Below the pieces are notes generated by a model. It had not been told where the DNA came from. It saw only the letters and a list, made by a program, of their open reading frames with translations, and made no database searches. Shown in pieces: positions 1 to 10,605 of a DNA stretch of 64,000 nt; the first letter of the stretch is position 1, and each line of letters opens with the position of its first letter. Where the stretch lies: positions 2,520,001 to 2,584,000 of the forward strand of contig OY754466.1 of NCBI GenBank assembly GCA_963575645.1, read 5' to 3'. A program made the translations under genes and the position numbers. This stretch comes from Xanthostigma xanthostigma. Lineage: Eukaryota; Arthropoda; Insecta; Raphidioptera; Raphidiidae.

Positions 1-228
1 ATGGAATCCTCACTGGATAGATTCTGGTCGCGGGCCGTATTGAGATGGTTTGGAGTTTGGACCGTATCTTTGACATCGTTGCCTTAGAGAATGAATTTCC
101 AAAAATTATTTCTTAGTGCTCACCTATGTTGTTAAATAAAGAATTTCTGTGCAAAATTTCATGCTTCGGTTTAGGCTGTGCGTTGTCTGTCAACTCTATT
201 ATGTAGATAAGGTCAGTACTTTTGTATA

Positions 229-650
229 ATAATAATAATAACGCGTTTAGCGTCCGTTTCTCGACTTTATGTCATATCAGACGCCATTCGCACCATTACT
301 ATTTTCCATCCATCACACTTCCCGTTATTTTCTACAATTTTTAAACTTCCACTTAATTAATAGCAATGGGCGAATGAAGGAATGTTTAAGGAATTTAGGC
401 AAATTTTGAGCATAGGAGTTTGACAGGTAAATCGGCCGTGGCCTTGAATAAGGAACCATCTCGATATTTATCTGGAATTGTTGAGGGAAACCATTGAAAA
501 CCTCAACAAGATGGCCGCTACAGGAATTACCGTTTCTCGGCGAGAGGCAGCAGGAAAAAGTCCCAGCCACATCTGCTCCCGCCGGGATTCGAACCCGGTA
601 CCTCCCGAATGCGAGTCCAGTGCTCTCACCGCTACGCCACCTCGCTCGGT
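229..650 (-). mobile_element. tRNA-derived SINE, full-length copy
   Basis: Read on the minus strand, the element starts at 650 with a tRNA-like head. It has an A-box-like GGCGTAGCGGTGAGAGCAC and a B-box GGTTCGAATCC at about 600-580. It continues through a roughly 300-bp body and ends in a short ATT-repeat tail near 229. The flanks carry a near-perfect direct repeat, TAAGGTCAGTACTTTTGTA at 208-226 and TAAGGTCAGTAGTTGTGTA at 651-669, which is a typical target duplication from LINE-driven retroposition. At least five more copies occur in the window, at 17615, 48166, 54658, 56451 and 59349. It is transcribed by RNA polymerase III if active and codes for nothing. The parent tRNA cannot be assigned because the anticodon arm does not fold cleanly. 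Confidence 0.85.
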
Positions 651-1125
651 TAAGGTCAGTAGTTGTGTAGGACACGTTATACCTTTAGCACTACTTTTTA
701 ATAATTTCCTTTTTATGACGTTGACCAAGTATCATTCTCGCTTGACCGATAAAAAGTTTCTTCGGTGGGTACAATGATAAATATGTACAAACGAAAACAA
801 ATATTTACAAATGCTTTTATACAATATGTGTTTGTATTGTATTGTATGTTCGAATGCGTGTGTCAGTGAGTGAGATGGAGCAGGAGAGGAAAGCAGTAAA
901 TCGAACCCGACCAACTCGTGAGAGCTCGAGCGAGAGGAACTGAGAAAGGAGAGAAAAAGACCGAACAGTGTGAAGCAAGTCGAGCAAGGTTCATATATCT
1001 CGCGGTGAAGGAGAGCAAACAATAAGAAACAAGTCAATGGTACGTGAGACGATAGAGCAATCGTTCAGCCGAAACCACATCGCTAACACCTCTAGCCTAA
1101 CACCAGTGCCGGTGCATAATTTAAA

Positions 1126-1555
1126 GAAGTTGCTTCTCTTCGCATTCCTGCGCCCCTGTTACTGAGAGCTGTCATTGTGCCCCGTTTCAACCACGAAGAC
1201 CAAAGACAGAAGGTGAAAAGCATCATCTGTCACTGACATGGAATCGGGTGTTTTCGTCGTATTTCGTATGACCCGAAGTGAAGATAAGCACCGGAATTGG
1301 TAAGTTATTATTTTCTATTTCAGAGCAAGATAAAAATCAAACAACCGTGGCACATAACGCATGCTAACGAACACCTACGAAGTTGCTTCTCCTCGCATTT
1401 CTGCGTCCCTGTTAGTGAGAGCTGTCATTGTGTGTCCGTTTCAACCGCGAAAACCAGAGACAGAAGGTGAAACTTGCTATAAAAGCACGCCAGGCGGCAC
1501 TGTCATCTGTCACTGACATGGCATCGGGTGTTTTCGTCGTATTTCAGAGCAAATC
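1126..1555 (+). repeat. Two diverged direct repeats, promoter-like
   Basis: Segments at about 1126-1270 and 1380-1545 are diverged copies sharing AAGTTGCTTCTC, GAGAGCTGTCATTGTG and ATCGGGTGTTTTCGTCG. The second contains TATAAAAG at about 1479-1486, about 50 bp upstream of a short ATG frame. The first has an extra ~66 bp bracketed by the short direct repeat TATTTC. No protein domain is visible. It may be a transposon promoter or an LTR-like fragment. That is inference. Confidence 0.4.
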
Positions 1556-1577
1556 GGACAACGGATGCTATCCATAT

Positions 1578-2212
1578 AGTTAATAACTTCTATGTTGCTA
1601 GTGGCCGTAAGTGGAAGCGTGGCCCATGAAGTGAGACAGCAAATGACTGTTTTCTATCTTTTTCTTTTTACTTGACCCGTTGTGCGCAAGTGTCGCGTCT
1701 GTAGTGGGGCAATTAGTAAGTGGAATAGAAGCAAGCAACCTCCCTTTCACAGCTTAGTTCCATGTGCAAACTGACGCGCATCCATTCACGGACATGCGCA
1801 TGAGATTCAGAGTATAATAAGTGAGACAGACGTATAAATGTCTGCACCGTAGTGTTTAAGTCTTTCTCCCGATTTTGCTATCAATATAGAGGGTATTAAA
1901 TATATGGATTTAGCTTCATGCGCAAACTGACGCGCATCCATTCACGGACATGCGCATGAGACTCAGAGTATAATAAGTGAGACAGACGTACAAATGTCTG
2001 CACCGTAGTGTTTAAGTCTTTCTCCCGATCTTTGCTAGCAATATAGAGGGTATTAAATATATGGATTTAGCTTCATGTGCAAACTGACGCGCATCCATTC
2101 ACGGACATGCGCATTAGACTCAGAGTATAATGAGACAGACGTATAAATGTCTGCACCGTAGTGTCTAAGTCTTTCTCCCGATCTTTGCTAGCAATATAGA
2201 GGATATATGAGG
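1578..2212 (+). repeat. Dispersed repeat with three internal tandem units
   Basis: The repeat begins TTGCTAGTGGCCGTAAG and contains three tandem units, with starts at about 1771, 1927 and 2094 (periods 156 and 167 bp). Each unit carries CTGACGCGCATCCATTCACG, AGTGAGACAGACG and GGTATTAAATATATGG. A second genomic copy with a single unit lies at 48713-49020. The TATA-like and ATTAAA-like motifs would fit a solo LTR, but no terminal TG..CA pair or target duplication was found. Confidence 0.55.
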
Positions 2213-2737
2213 CTTTCGAGGAACGCCATGATGTGCGACCCCCTCCACTTGAGTTTTTGAAGCTTGTTTCCTAGCGCAGACCTGGACGGAGACAGCGGAC
2301 ACAAACTGAGAAAAAAAGTTGTCCTCCAAACGACCTAGAAATTTGCCGACCGAACCGGCGTTCTAAACACAACCTCTGACATTGTTTGTTTCAATAGCAA
2401 AGCAATCCCAATTTCGACGCTTATGAAACAGAATAAAATTTGTATGATCGGGGCGGCAATATCCCTTGGCGCAGCCCTAGCTCTTGTTAAGCCTTTCTAT
2501 TGTTTCTATCAAATGTCGCGGCTAAATTACATATTGTCGCTGTATTCGTTGTATATGTCGCTGTTACACTTCACCACTTTTCCTGAACTGTGTTTTTGTT
2601 TTCACCTGCGCTTGTTTAGATGTGTTGACTGCGGAAACAGTGAAGGAAAAGCGTATTTTCAAGCAATCTTTCATCGCCCGAAAATAGACTGCAAAAAAAT
2701 TTTGTCATCATTTTAAATAGGTATATATCTTCGGTTA
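2213..2737. other. Unassigned intergenic sequence
   Basis: Sequence of moderate GC near 2230-2400, then AT-rich. A 97-codon frame at 2423-2716 shows no recognisable domain and low-complexity aromatic residues. I see no repeat relationship to the rest of the window. Confidence 0.5.
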
Positions 2738-4122
2738 GAATACGATAACTCGAGCAAAATATCCATTGGAAGTACACAATTTGTTATTTTATATAACATA
2801 TAACAGTGTTATTAGCCGTTTTAAGTGTGAATTTTTTTTTTATTACTCTTGCGGGAAAAGTGATATGTTTACGCGCGCTGTTACGGTTGAAAAGTAGCTA
2901 TTTTCATTTGCGTGCGGAAACTTTATTTGTCGCACTGAAATTATTGTTTGCCGCACGCAAATTCAGAGAAAAAACAAAATAATAACGGTGTTAATGTCAA
3001 CGAAACAAACTGTCATTTGAAGCAGATTTGAGGTTAAAATTTTCGATTGTGGACTTTTATTCTTGACAATTTTAACAATTTTAACTGAATTTTCAACTTT
3101 TTAATGATTTAATTTTAATTTTTATTATTTCTAATTTGTTTTTTAATTCGTAATAAAATTTTAATTTCAATTTAATTTCATTCTTAATAAAAAATAGTAT
3201 GTGCAACTCGTGCGGCATTGTCGCACTAGTTGCACAATATACTATTTATAAATTATTTTTTTTAGCGCAGTGAAAAGGGGAAGGCGTTTGGGGAGAGTTA
3301 TTTAAAAAACAGATACGGGGTGGTGTCGATGCGATGGCGTTTTTTCTTGCGCAGTGAAAAAAGGAAGGCGTCTGGGGGAGTTCTTTAAAAAACAATTACG
3401 GGGCTGTGTCGATGCGATGGAGTTTTTTCTTGCGCAGTGAAAAAAGGAAGGCGTCTGGGGGAGTTCTTTAAAAAACAATTACGGGGCTGTGTCGATGCGA
3501 TGGAGTTTTTTCTTGCGCAGTGAAAAGAGGAAAGCGTTTGGGAGGAGTTCTTTAAAAATTAATTACGGGGTCGTGTCGATGCGATGGCGTTTTTTCTTGC
3601 GCAGTGAAAAGGGGAAGGCATTTGGAGGGAGTTCTTATAAAATTAATTACGGGGTCGTGTCGATGCGATGACGTTTTTTCTTGCGCAGTGAAAAGGGGAA
3701 GGCGTCTGGGGAGAGTTCTTTAAAAAACAATTACGGGGTCGTGTCGATGCGATGACGTTTTTTTGCGCAGTGAAAAGGGGAAGGCTTTTGGGGAGAGTTC
3801 TTTAAAAAACAATTACGGGGTCGTGTCGATGCGATGGCGTTTTTTCTTGCGCAGTGAAAAGGGGAGGGCGCTTGAAGGGAGTTCTTTAAAAAACAATAAC
3901 AAAGTGAGATAGTAATACAGTAATCCTAGACCAGTTGTTGTGACGTCTATATGTGATTTCTGATTGGTTAGATTCAAAACATGACAGTGAAAGACGAAAA
4001 GTTTTTACGTATTTTCGAAGAAATTTGTGACTAACCCGCAAAGTTTTCTTTTTGGAAAGTCAAAATTTAGCGTTCTATGACTTAAAAAAAGTCAAAATTT
4101 GGGCACATCAAGTTATCGTACT
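2738..4122 (+). mobile_element. Inverted-end element A with internal minisatellite
   Basis: The ends are short inverted repeats: GAATACGATAACTCG at the left and AGTTATCGTACT at the right. An inverted homologue with the same ends lies at 9474-10355. Homology covers the outer 130 bp on the left (ATATAACATATAACAGTG), the right flank (AAAGACGAAAAGTTTTTACG) and the internal array. The element also contains a piece (about 3040-3170) shared with the 700-bp MITEs at 61-63 kb. No transposase is visible, so it is a non-autonomous DNA element of unassigned superfamily. Confidence 0.65.
3265..3900 (+). repeat. 83-bp minisatellite, about 8 units
   Basis: GCGCAG marks unit starts at 3265, 3349, 3432, 3515, 3599, 3683, 3765 and 3849, giving periods of 82-84 bp. 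Each unit reads GCGCAGTGAAAAGGGGAAGG, then a T-run and ACGGGGTCGTGTCGATGCG. A 60-codon frame across it is an artefact of the repeat. The homologous inverted element at 9474-10355 has the same 83-bp period but only about 2.5 units, so copy number has changed between copies. Confidence 0.85.
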
Positions 4123-4700
4123 GGACTCGAACGATATAACTTATTTTGCGAAATTCTTTGTAACTGACCCGATTCGATAAGTTCCAATTTCAGCCGCAAG
4201 ATAACGCGAACAACACGACTTTTTGTGTTGCAGAGATTGTAACAATGCGTGTATCTCTAAAAGCGACATCTATGATGTATGCGTTTAGTTTCGTATAATG
4301 TTTGGAGAGAGATACAATTTGAACCGAGTGCGAGCGGAGAACTTTACGACACGAGAGTCGTCACGAGACGACGGCACATAAAGTCACAAAACTGCGTATT
4401 TCTGTTGAGCAGTTTATTAAAACCATTCAGTTTTACAGCCGGGGTTCTTAGTAACATGGCTCGATGTAATTCAGCTGTGACATTTGTTTAAACCACACCT
4501 TTTGCGTAGCAACAGGACGTAAATACATACAATAAACCTTTGTCCTTAGTCCTTACCGGCAATCCAGGAAGTATGTACAGTTACTTACATGATGACTGCA
4601 GGGGACCTTATTTTATCTTAGTTTCGTAAGCGCAAGGCGAAATTGGATATGTCGATTTTTGGTAGTTTTCCCTACCCTGAAAAATATACGGTCGATTACA
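4123..4700. other. Unassigned intergenic sequence
   Basis: No repeat or gene recognised. A stretch at about 4240-4450 is richer in GC and holds a 70-codon frame without a known domain. A minus-strand GTAAGTAA donor-like site occurs near 4585 without a convincing upstream exon. Confidence 0.4.
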
Positions 4701-4714
4701 GTCGACAGGAAAAA

Positions 4715-4890
4715 AAAAGACGGGTTGCACTCCGGGAGTGCCGGCAAAAGTGAAAACTTGAATATTACCTCTACTCTCCATCCGTCTTACGAATTTTCGA
4801 TCAGGTCACGTGTCCTGACGCGAGTTTAACATTTTTTACCCATTACAAAAAAAGTGTACAACGCCGCTAAAGAAGTTTTCACTTCAAAAA
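4715..4890 (+). repeat. Dispersed repeat with GGGAGTGCC motif
   Basis: The segment shares GCACTCCGGGAGTGCC, TTTTTTACCCATTA and ACGCCGCTAAAGAAG with 46418-46640, in the same order and orientation. CTCCGGGAG is a small palindrome. I recall similar sequence as a common short repeat in lepidopteran genomes, but I cannot name the family from here. Confidence 0.5.
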
Positions 4891-4988
4891 TAAAATACAT
4901 TAATCGCATCAATAAATACGGAAAACCTGGTAATATTCCTATGCCCTCAAGAGCTGCTATGATTTTTTTTTAATTTCGTTTTTTTATA

Positions 4989-5565
4989 CAGTATGTAAAC
5001 ACGTAAGGTGCACATAGGGAAATTAACATTGGGCAAAAATTACTGGATCAGAGTGAGCCTTGAAATCTTGTTTTTCAATTTGACAGATAATATTCTTTTG
5101 CAAAATGAATGTGTATACTACCGAAGAAAATATTCAAATGATTACAACATAATCGGACTTTTTTTATTAATGGGACATTAAATTCCCAAAAATACTTAAA
5201 TATGGCGCGAGATCAAATATCTCCGCCTATTCGTGTTGAACCTAAAGACATTGAGTCACTGATTTACCAACGCGCATACGTCATACCAGTCAGACAATTT
5301 TTGAATGAAATGTTTCCAAACAGATGGAGTTTGTTTTTTTGTTTTTATTTTTGTACAAAATAAAATTAAAATAATGATTTATAAGAGCTTTTTATTATTA
5401 AAAAAGCCAAGTAAAATAAAAATAAATCAAAACAAAATAGAAATCTTCAAGATTACCACGATAATTCAATAAAAATAACAATTAATGCAGTCATGGCTAA
5501 CTCTGATCCAAGTATTTTTCCCCAATGCTAATTTCCCTATGTGCATCTTACGCGTTTACATACTG
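4989..5565 (+). mobile_element. Mariner-type deletion derivative, 577 bp
   Basis: Terminal inverted repeats of about 65 bp begin CAGTATGTAAACACG and end CGTTTACATACTG. TA target duplications lie at 4987-4988 and 5566-5567, as expected for the Tc1/mariner superfamily. The body holds a short transposase remnant. A second copy of exactly the same length lies in the opposite orientation at 30668-31244, so a defined internally deleted form spread. Confidence 0.85.
5202..5363 (+). pseudogene. Mariner transposase remnant, 53 codons
   Basis: A short open frame inside the 577-bp element contains VRQFLNEMFPNRW, the segment that in insect mariner-like transposases follows the aspartate of the HDGAPPH motif. 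The catalytic D, the WP..SPDL block and the third acidic residue are absent. It runs into the 3' subterminal AT-rich part and stops. The same remnant is coded on the minus strand at 30761-31027. It cannot encode an active transposase. Confidence 0.7.
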
Positions 5566-5651
5566 TATTATTGAAAATCAGAAACTTTTTGCAGGGGGGA
5601 TGAAAGTATAGTATTTATATTGCTTAAATAATATGTATGTATGTATGTATA

Positions 5652-6415
5652 CAGGGTGTCCCATTAAGAATGGGACATAGAACAACCGCAGATTCTCCAA
5701 TTCACAATAAAACGATTAAGCGAAATATGCTTAGATAAAATGTTACTCGTTTCCGAAATACGGGTGTTGAAGTTGAAAACTGAAAAATTATTAATGTCCA
5801 TAATTTTTTTAATACACCGTATAATTTTACTCAAATCGGCACACTTGTTAAATATCATAAAATGCACCTAACAATAAAAAAATTAGTTCAGTACGCTCTA
5901 CCAGTGGCGTACGGCAGGAGTAAGTAATGCTTGTACCCCTTCTAAATGTTACGCCGCTGTCTAAATTTTAATTTTGACTATAATTTTAATTTTTTTGATA
6001 TTTTCTAAGTCAATAATGTACACTTGTTAGTTTGTTGTAAAGTCATTGGTTTTCGAGATATTCGCAGTTTTTTTAAGACAAAATTGTAAAAATGAATACT
6101 ATTAATAATAATACAAATAAAAAGTACATGACTATCTATCTTTAACTGCGAATATCTCGAAAACCAATGACTTTACAACAAACTAACAAGTGTACATTAT
6201 TGACTTAGAAAATATCAAAAAAATTAAAATTATAGTCAAAATTAAAATTTAGACAGCGGCGTAACATTTACAAGGGGTACAAGCATTACTTACTCCTGCC
6301 GTACGCCACTGGTAGAGCGAGTAACATTTTATCTAAGCATGTTTCGCTTAATCGTTTTATTTTGAATTGGAGAATCTGCGGTTGTTCTATGTCCCATTCT
6401 TAATGGGACACCCTG
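5652..6415. mobile_element. Fold-back mariner-type MITE, 764 bp
   Basis: The ends are CAGGGTGTCCCATTAAGAAT and its complement, with TA at 5650-5651 and 6416-6417. The arms are long: the two halves are inverted copies over much of the element (for example ACCAATGACTTTACAACAAA at 6160-6180 mirrors 6040-6060). The CAGGGTGTCCCA terminus is typical of insect mariner-like MITEs. A 67-codon frame in the left arm is not significant. Confidence 0.85.
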
Positions 6416-6781
6416 TATATTATGCGAGTGTAAACAAAAATCATTCAATCTGTCTATGCATTCGATATATTATTATAACGAATGTATTTTGCTTTCGTTT
6501 TCTGTTATGCGATCGGGATAGGTATTTAAGGTAAAGTTTCTGTCAAAAAGGCGAGCGAAGCCGCAGGTAAAAGCTAGTTTATAAGGCGTATATACGAATT
6601 GCTGTGCGAGTAACTCTATGTAAGCTGCCTGGCAGCGCAAAAAAAACTCCGTTTATCTTCAACAAAAAAAAGCCACCGCCTAAGGAAAATATGCATTTCA
6701 ATGTAATCATAATATTATTCAACGATTTGATTCTGAATTTTTAAATAAACTCTGCGTTACTTTCATAATATTTTCTGTATA

Positions 6782-7296
6782 CAGGATGTCCCACGACATG
6801 ACTGCCATAGCCTGGGACTGTGTTTCTGGGATGATTTCAAGTCAAAAATGTCTAATGAACATATACCCGGAACGCTATCCTAACTTAGCTAGAAGCATTT
6901 GAAATTTTAGATAAGTAGTAGTAGGAATTCCCTACTAATTTAAAAACCATTTAAAAAGAAATCGCTTTATTGAATTAGTTGCTCAAAATGTCAACCCAGT
7001 TGCTGTATACATAGTCTAGCTCTTCTTAGAATTGAAGTGGTAGCTCTGCGAAGAGTCTCAGGATCAGCACGAATAAATACTAATGGTGATTCACAGCCAC
7101 CTGGTCTTTTTAATAATAACAAAACCAACAGCCGAACCTAATACCTGCGTTAGTGGGCTTACTTATTTAAAATTTCAAATGCTTCTAGCTCAGTTAGGAT
7201 AGCGTTCCGGGTATATTATGTTCATTAGACATTTTTGACTTGAAATCATCCCAGCAACACAGTCCCAGGCTATCAGTCATGTCGTGGGACACCCTG
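6782..7296. mobile_element. Fold-back mariner-type MITE, 515 bp
   Basis: The ends are CAGGATGTCCCACGACATGA and TCATGTCGTGGGACACCCTG, with TA on both sides. Arms of about 150 bp pair (GAACGCTATCCTAA with TTAGGATAGCGTTC). The terminus matches the CAGGGTGTCCCA type of the neighbouring MITE but the interior differs, so it is a separate family. Confidence 0.85.
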
Positions 7297-7480
7297 TATA
7301 TACGGATGCACCTACTATGAGAGAAACGACTCAAATATCACATATCTTACGAAATGAGTGGTATTCAAAAAGTACAGGGTTCAAACCCAACGATTGTGAC
7401 ATTGGACTTTTATTGACTTCTTGTCGAGAATAGGCTATTTGCCGCTCATTTTTTGAAATTACCTCGTTCATATCGCAGTA

Positions 7481-7761
7481 CAGTAGAAACCCTGTAAGTC
7501 AAACTTCAAGGGAGACTCAGACGCCCAAAAATTCGAGTTATAGTTTTCGACTCGTGAAGGATTTCGACTTTGGCGGATTTTGTAAGGAAATGGTCGACTT
7601 GTAGAGTTGCTGTGTTCGTGATACAGAGGTCTAATTTATTTTATCGAGTTACGGAGTGAAAATATGTACCGAAATGGCTTGTAGAGACTCACTGATTATT
7701 TCGACCTATTCAAGGTTTGGAGGTTCTCAACTTAGAGGTTCGACTTAAAGATGTTCTACTG
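7481..7761. mobile_element. Pogo/Tigger-type MITE, 281 bp
   Basis: Terminal repeats CAGTAGAAACCCTGTAAGTC and GACTTAAAGATGTTCTACTG are imperfect inverted copies flanked by TA at 7479-7480 and 7762-7763. The interior contains further GACTT/AAGTC-type motifs. TIR type and TA duplication fit the pogo/Tigger branch of Tc1/mariner. No coding capacity. Confidence 0.65.
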
Positions 7762-8091
7762 TATTAGTCCACATGAATATTTATTTCGCTTGAATGTGAT
7801 CGTTGTATAAGATAAAATAGCACTCAAAATTTTAATACATAAGTTGATGCGAAAACACGAGCCGCCACGTTTACCTATAATGTGACGTCACTCTTGTAGT
7901 AAGTGCATATAAGGCTCGGTATTGTTTACACGAGGCTAGTTTAGTGTTCACTCAGTTTACTCGTGTGTTTACTGCAAGTCTGACGTCACAATTCAAATAA
8001 TCAAGACGGGTAGCGTTTTTCGATACGTCGAAAAATTGCAATTCGATAAATTATTGTATTCGCATACTTTAATGAATTATTTTTTATTCAA
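7762..8091. other. Unassigned intergenic sequence
   Basis: AT-rich. Contains ACACGAGGCTAG near 7931, resembling the terminus of the GGCCGCTGCAC family, but without the rest of the element. Confidence 0.4.
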
Positions 8092-8468
8092 CTCATGCGC
8101 ATTATTCATGTTTTATCATGCCTAAAAACCGAACCCTAAATAGCCATTTACCGACTGGTGAGAATTACTTGTCATAACTCAATGAAGATTCCTACTAGCT
8201 CGGCCATTGTGGAGTAATGAAAATAAACGTAACTATTTTCTGAGTCGTAACGAAATAGTAGGTAACAACAACTCCGTTGTTACCCATTGAGGCTAAAATT
8301 GAGAGGCCGAATGTTTTCGACATGGAGTTTATTCATAACCGGCTAACATTGAATCGTGCTGTTTGGTGCTGTTAGTATTGACAGTTTTTTTTATAAAGAA
8401 ATAAACAGATATTTACAACATTTCATTATAATTAAAACATGAATAACGCGCAATTGTTGAATAAAATT
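8092..8468. mobile_element. Probable MITE with 33-bp inverted arms
   Basis: TTTTATTCAACTCATGCGCA at the left and TGCGCAATTG-type sequence with TTGAATAAAA at the right are inverted copies over about 33 bp (roughly 80 percent identity). No target duplication was identified, so the ends are approximate. Confidence 0.4.
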
Positions 8469-8973
8469 ATGGGCGCAACTTGTAGGCTAAGTCATGACCT
8501 GTCAGCGCCATGAATGACTTAGACTACTAGTTACGCTAATAACTATTATGGTGTCAAAATATCTTATTCTATTATTTCACATCTGTTAAAATTCCCTAAC
8601 TTAAAAACTATTAGTTTAGTATATTTGGAAATAAAAATAATTTATCGCGTATTTTTCGGTTTTTAAATTATAAGTCTGTGATTTATTATAATGGAGATAT
8701 CATTCCGCAAACGTATTTCACATTATTTAAATAGCACAGTCTGCATTTGAAAGTCACACATTCCGGCCATTTTTCACGAATTGTCAAGAAGTGCATTGGA
8801 TTCATGTCCCAGATGTTTTGGACACAGTAAAGTGTTTCAAAAACCTTCCACTGACTGGCCCAATAAAAAGAAACAGTCGCCGGCTATGCGCTGAATATGA
8901 ACACATATTTTACGGTCACCAACTGTCACGCTTATCTAGACCTCGTATTCATTCAAATTTTAATCCAATATTA

Positions 8974-9388
8974 TCTATACTAATATATAAAGCTGAAGAG
9001 TTTGTTTGTTTGAACACGCTAATCTCAGGAACTACTGGTTCAAATTAAATAAATTTTTTTTTGTTGGATAGCCCATTTACCGAGGAAGGCTATAGGCTAT
9101 ATAATATTACGCTACGACGATTAGGAGCGGAGCTTTAATGAAAAATGTTGCAAAAAGTATCTCAAAAATAAGCTTCTATTTATGTGAAATGCACTAACTA
9201 GATATACTCATATTAGTGATGAAAGAACACAACCTCTGGTAGATCAATCGGTAGCGCATGCGACTGTCAATATCAGGGTCGTGGGTTCGAGCCCCACGTT
9301 GGGTGAATATATTTTTATTTTTTATTTTTTAATAGCGCGTTCAGCCAAGCAAACAAACAAACTCTTCAGCTTTATATATTAATATAGA
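8974..9388. mobile_element. Helitron fragment with two inverted 5' ends
   Basis: The left end, TCTATACTAATATATAAAGC preceded by A, is the Helitron 5' terminus seen intact at 37147. The right end is an inverted second copy of that terminus, including AGCGCGTTCA and CTTCAGCTTTATATATT. No CTAG 3' terminus is present. The left part is homologous to 37147-37500 and includes a tRNA-Lys-like segment. The arrangement implies two Helitron 5' parts joined head to head. Confidence 0.7.
9232..9304 (+). pseudogene. tRNA-Lys-like sequence inside Helitron
   Basis: The 3' half, CAGGGTCGTGGGTTCGAGCC and CCCACGTTGGG, matches the T arm and acceptor strand of eukaryotic tRNA-Lys(CUU). The A-box region is degraded (TAGATCAATCGGTAGCGC) and the anticodon loop reads CTGTCAA. 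The acceptor stem does not pair. An almost identical copy lies at 37412-37484, and a better preserved relative at 28686-28757. Confidence 0.7.
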
Positions 9389-9473
9389 TATTTTTTACAC
9401 CTTAGGTTACATTATTGGAGTTTTCGTTAGGATCTCTAATTTAATTCGATTAACAATATAGCCTATGGGGTCC

Positions 9474-10355
9474 AGTACGATAACACTATGCACCCAAATT
9501 TTGAATTTTTTTTTAAGTCATAGAAAACGCTAAATTTTGACATTCAAAAAAAAAACTTTGCGGATTATTCACAAATTTCCTCAAAAATACGTGAAAAAAT
9601 GGAACTACTTTTCGTCTTTCACTGTCATTTTTTGAATCTAACCAATCAAAAATCACAAATACACGTCATAGCAGCTGGTGTAGAATTATTGTATAACTAT
9701 CTCACTCTGTATGCAGCTTTCGATTGTGTTATGGAAGCAGGGTCGTATTTAGATTCGCATACCCGTTTATCGTTCACCCCGGAATTGTTTTTTTAAAAAC
9801 TCAACATTTGCCCCTTCCCGTTTCACTGCGAGACAATTCGCATACCCCTTTATCGTTCACCCCAGAATTACAATTCGCATACCCGTTTATCGTTCACCCC
9901 GGAATTGTTTTTTTAAAAACTCCACATTTGCCCCTTCCCGTTTGACTGCGAGACAATTCGCATACCCCTTTATCAAAAAAAGCGGTGGTTTTCAATCTTC
10001 ATGAAAATGTGAGTTTTAAATTTAAAATTCGTTTTATAAATTAAAATTTCCAAATACGACTCTGCCCTGAACGTTCATTTGTATTTCATTCCAACCAATT
10101 GATATTTCTATCTTTGTTTATCATAGATACAGGTATATATAACTTTCTCTTTTCTTATCACTATATGAGACAAGATAGCGATCGCTATAGTAAATAATAT
10201 ACTCCTTAACTTACTATACCATAATTTTTTTTTTTTAAATTAATTTTTAAAAATTAATTTTCCGCACTTAAAACGACCAATAACGCTGTTATATGTTATA
10301 TAAAACAATAATTGTGAATTTCCAGTGGATATTTTGCATAGCAAGTTATCGTACT
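9474..10355 (-). mobile_element. Inverted-end element B, relative of element A
   Basis: The ends AGTACGATAACAC and GTTATCGTACT and both subterminal blocks are the inverted counterpart of 2738-4122. The internal array has 83-bp steps (ATTCGCATACCC at 9753, 9836, 9873, 9956), about 2.5 units with one 37-bp partial unit. The two elements form an inverted pair about 5.4 kb apart. Confidence 0.65.
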
Positions 10356-10458
10356 CTTACCTAGCCTATGTTACTCAGTGATAATGTAGAATTTTATTAG
10401 TGAAAAAATTTTTAAATTCGGTTCAGTAGTTTTTGAGTTTATTCATTATAAATAAAAA

Positions 10459-10605
10459 TTGGTTGTCTGTAAAGTCGGTTTACGGACGATAGTTTTACGT
10501 GATACACATTTCGGAACGTGACACTTTTTCGTGCATGCAGCCGGTGTTTCATCAATTTATAAGATTGGTGTTTCATCAATTTATAAGACGTTATCACGTC
10601 AAAAA
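10459..10605 (+). mobile_element. TTGGTTGTCTG-family element, 147-bp copy
   Basis: It starts TTGGTTGTCTGTAAAGTCGG and ends GACGTTATCACGTCAAAAA. It is the shortest of four copies, the others being 198 bp at 21251, 663 bp at 33387 and 418 bp at 35929. The copies share both termini but differ by internal deletions. ACGTGATA near the 5' end and TATCACGT at the 3' end are inverted. The superfamily is unassigned. Confidence 0.7.

Noticed and set aside
1479..1486. TATAAAAG as a host gene promoter
   Set aside because: It lies in one of two diverged repeats, and the downstream ATG frame is about 20 codons. More likely a transposon promoter.
3489..3671. Repeat-coded protein with MRWSFFLRSEKRKAFG units
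   Set aside because: This is the 83-bp minisatellite read through. The period is not a multiple of three over the array, so the frame breaks.
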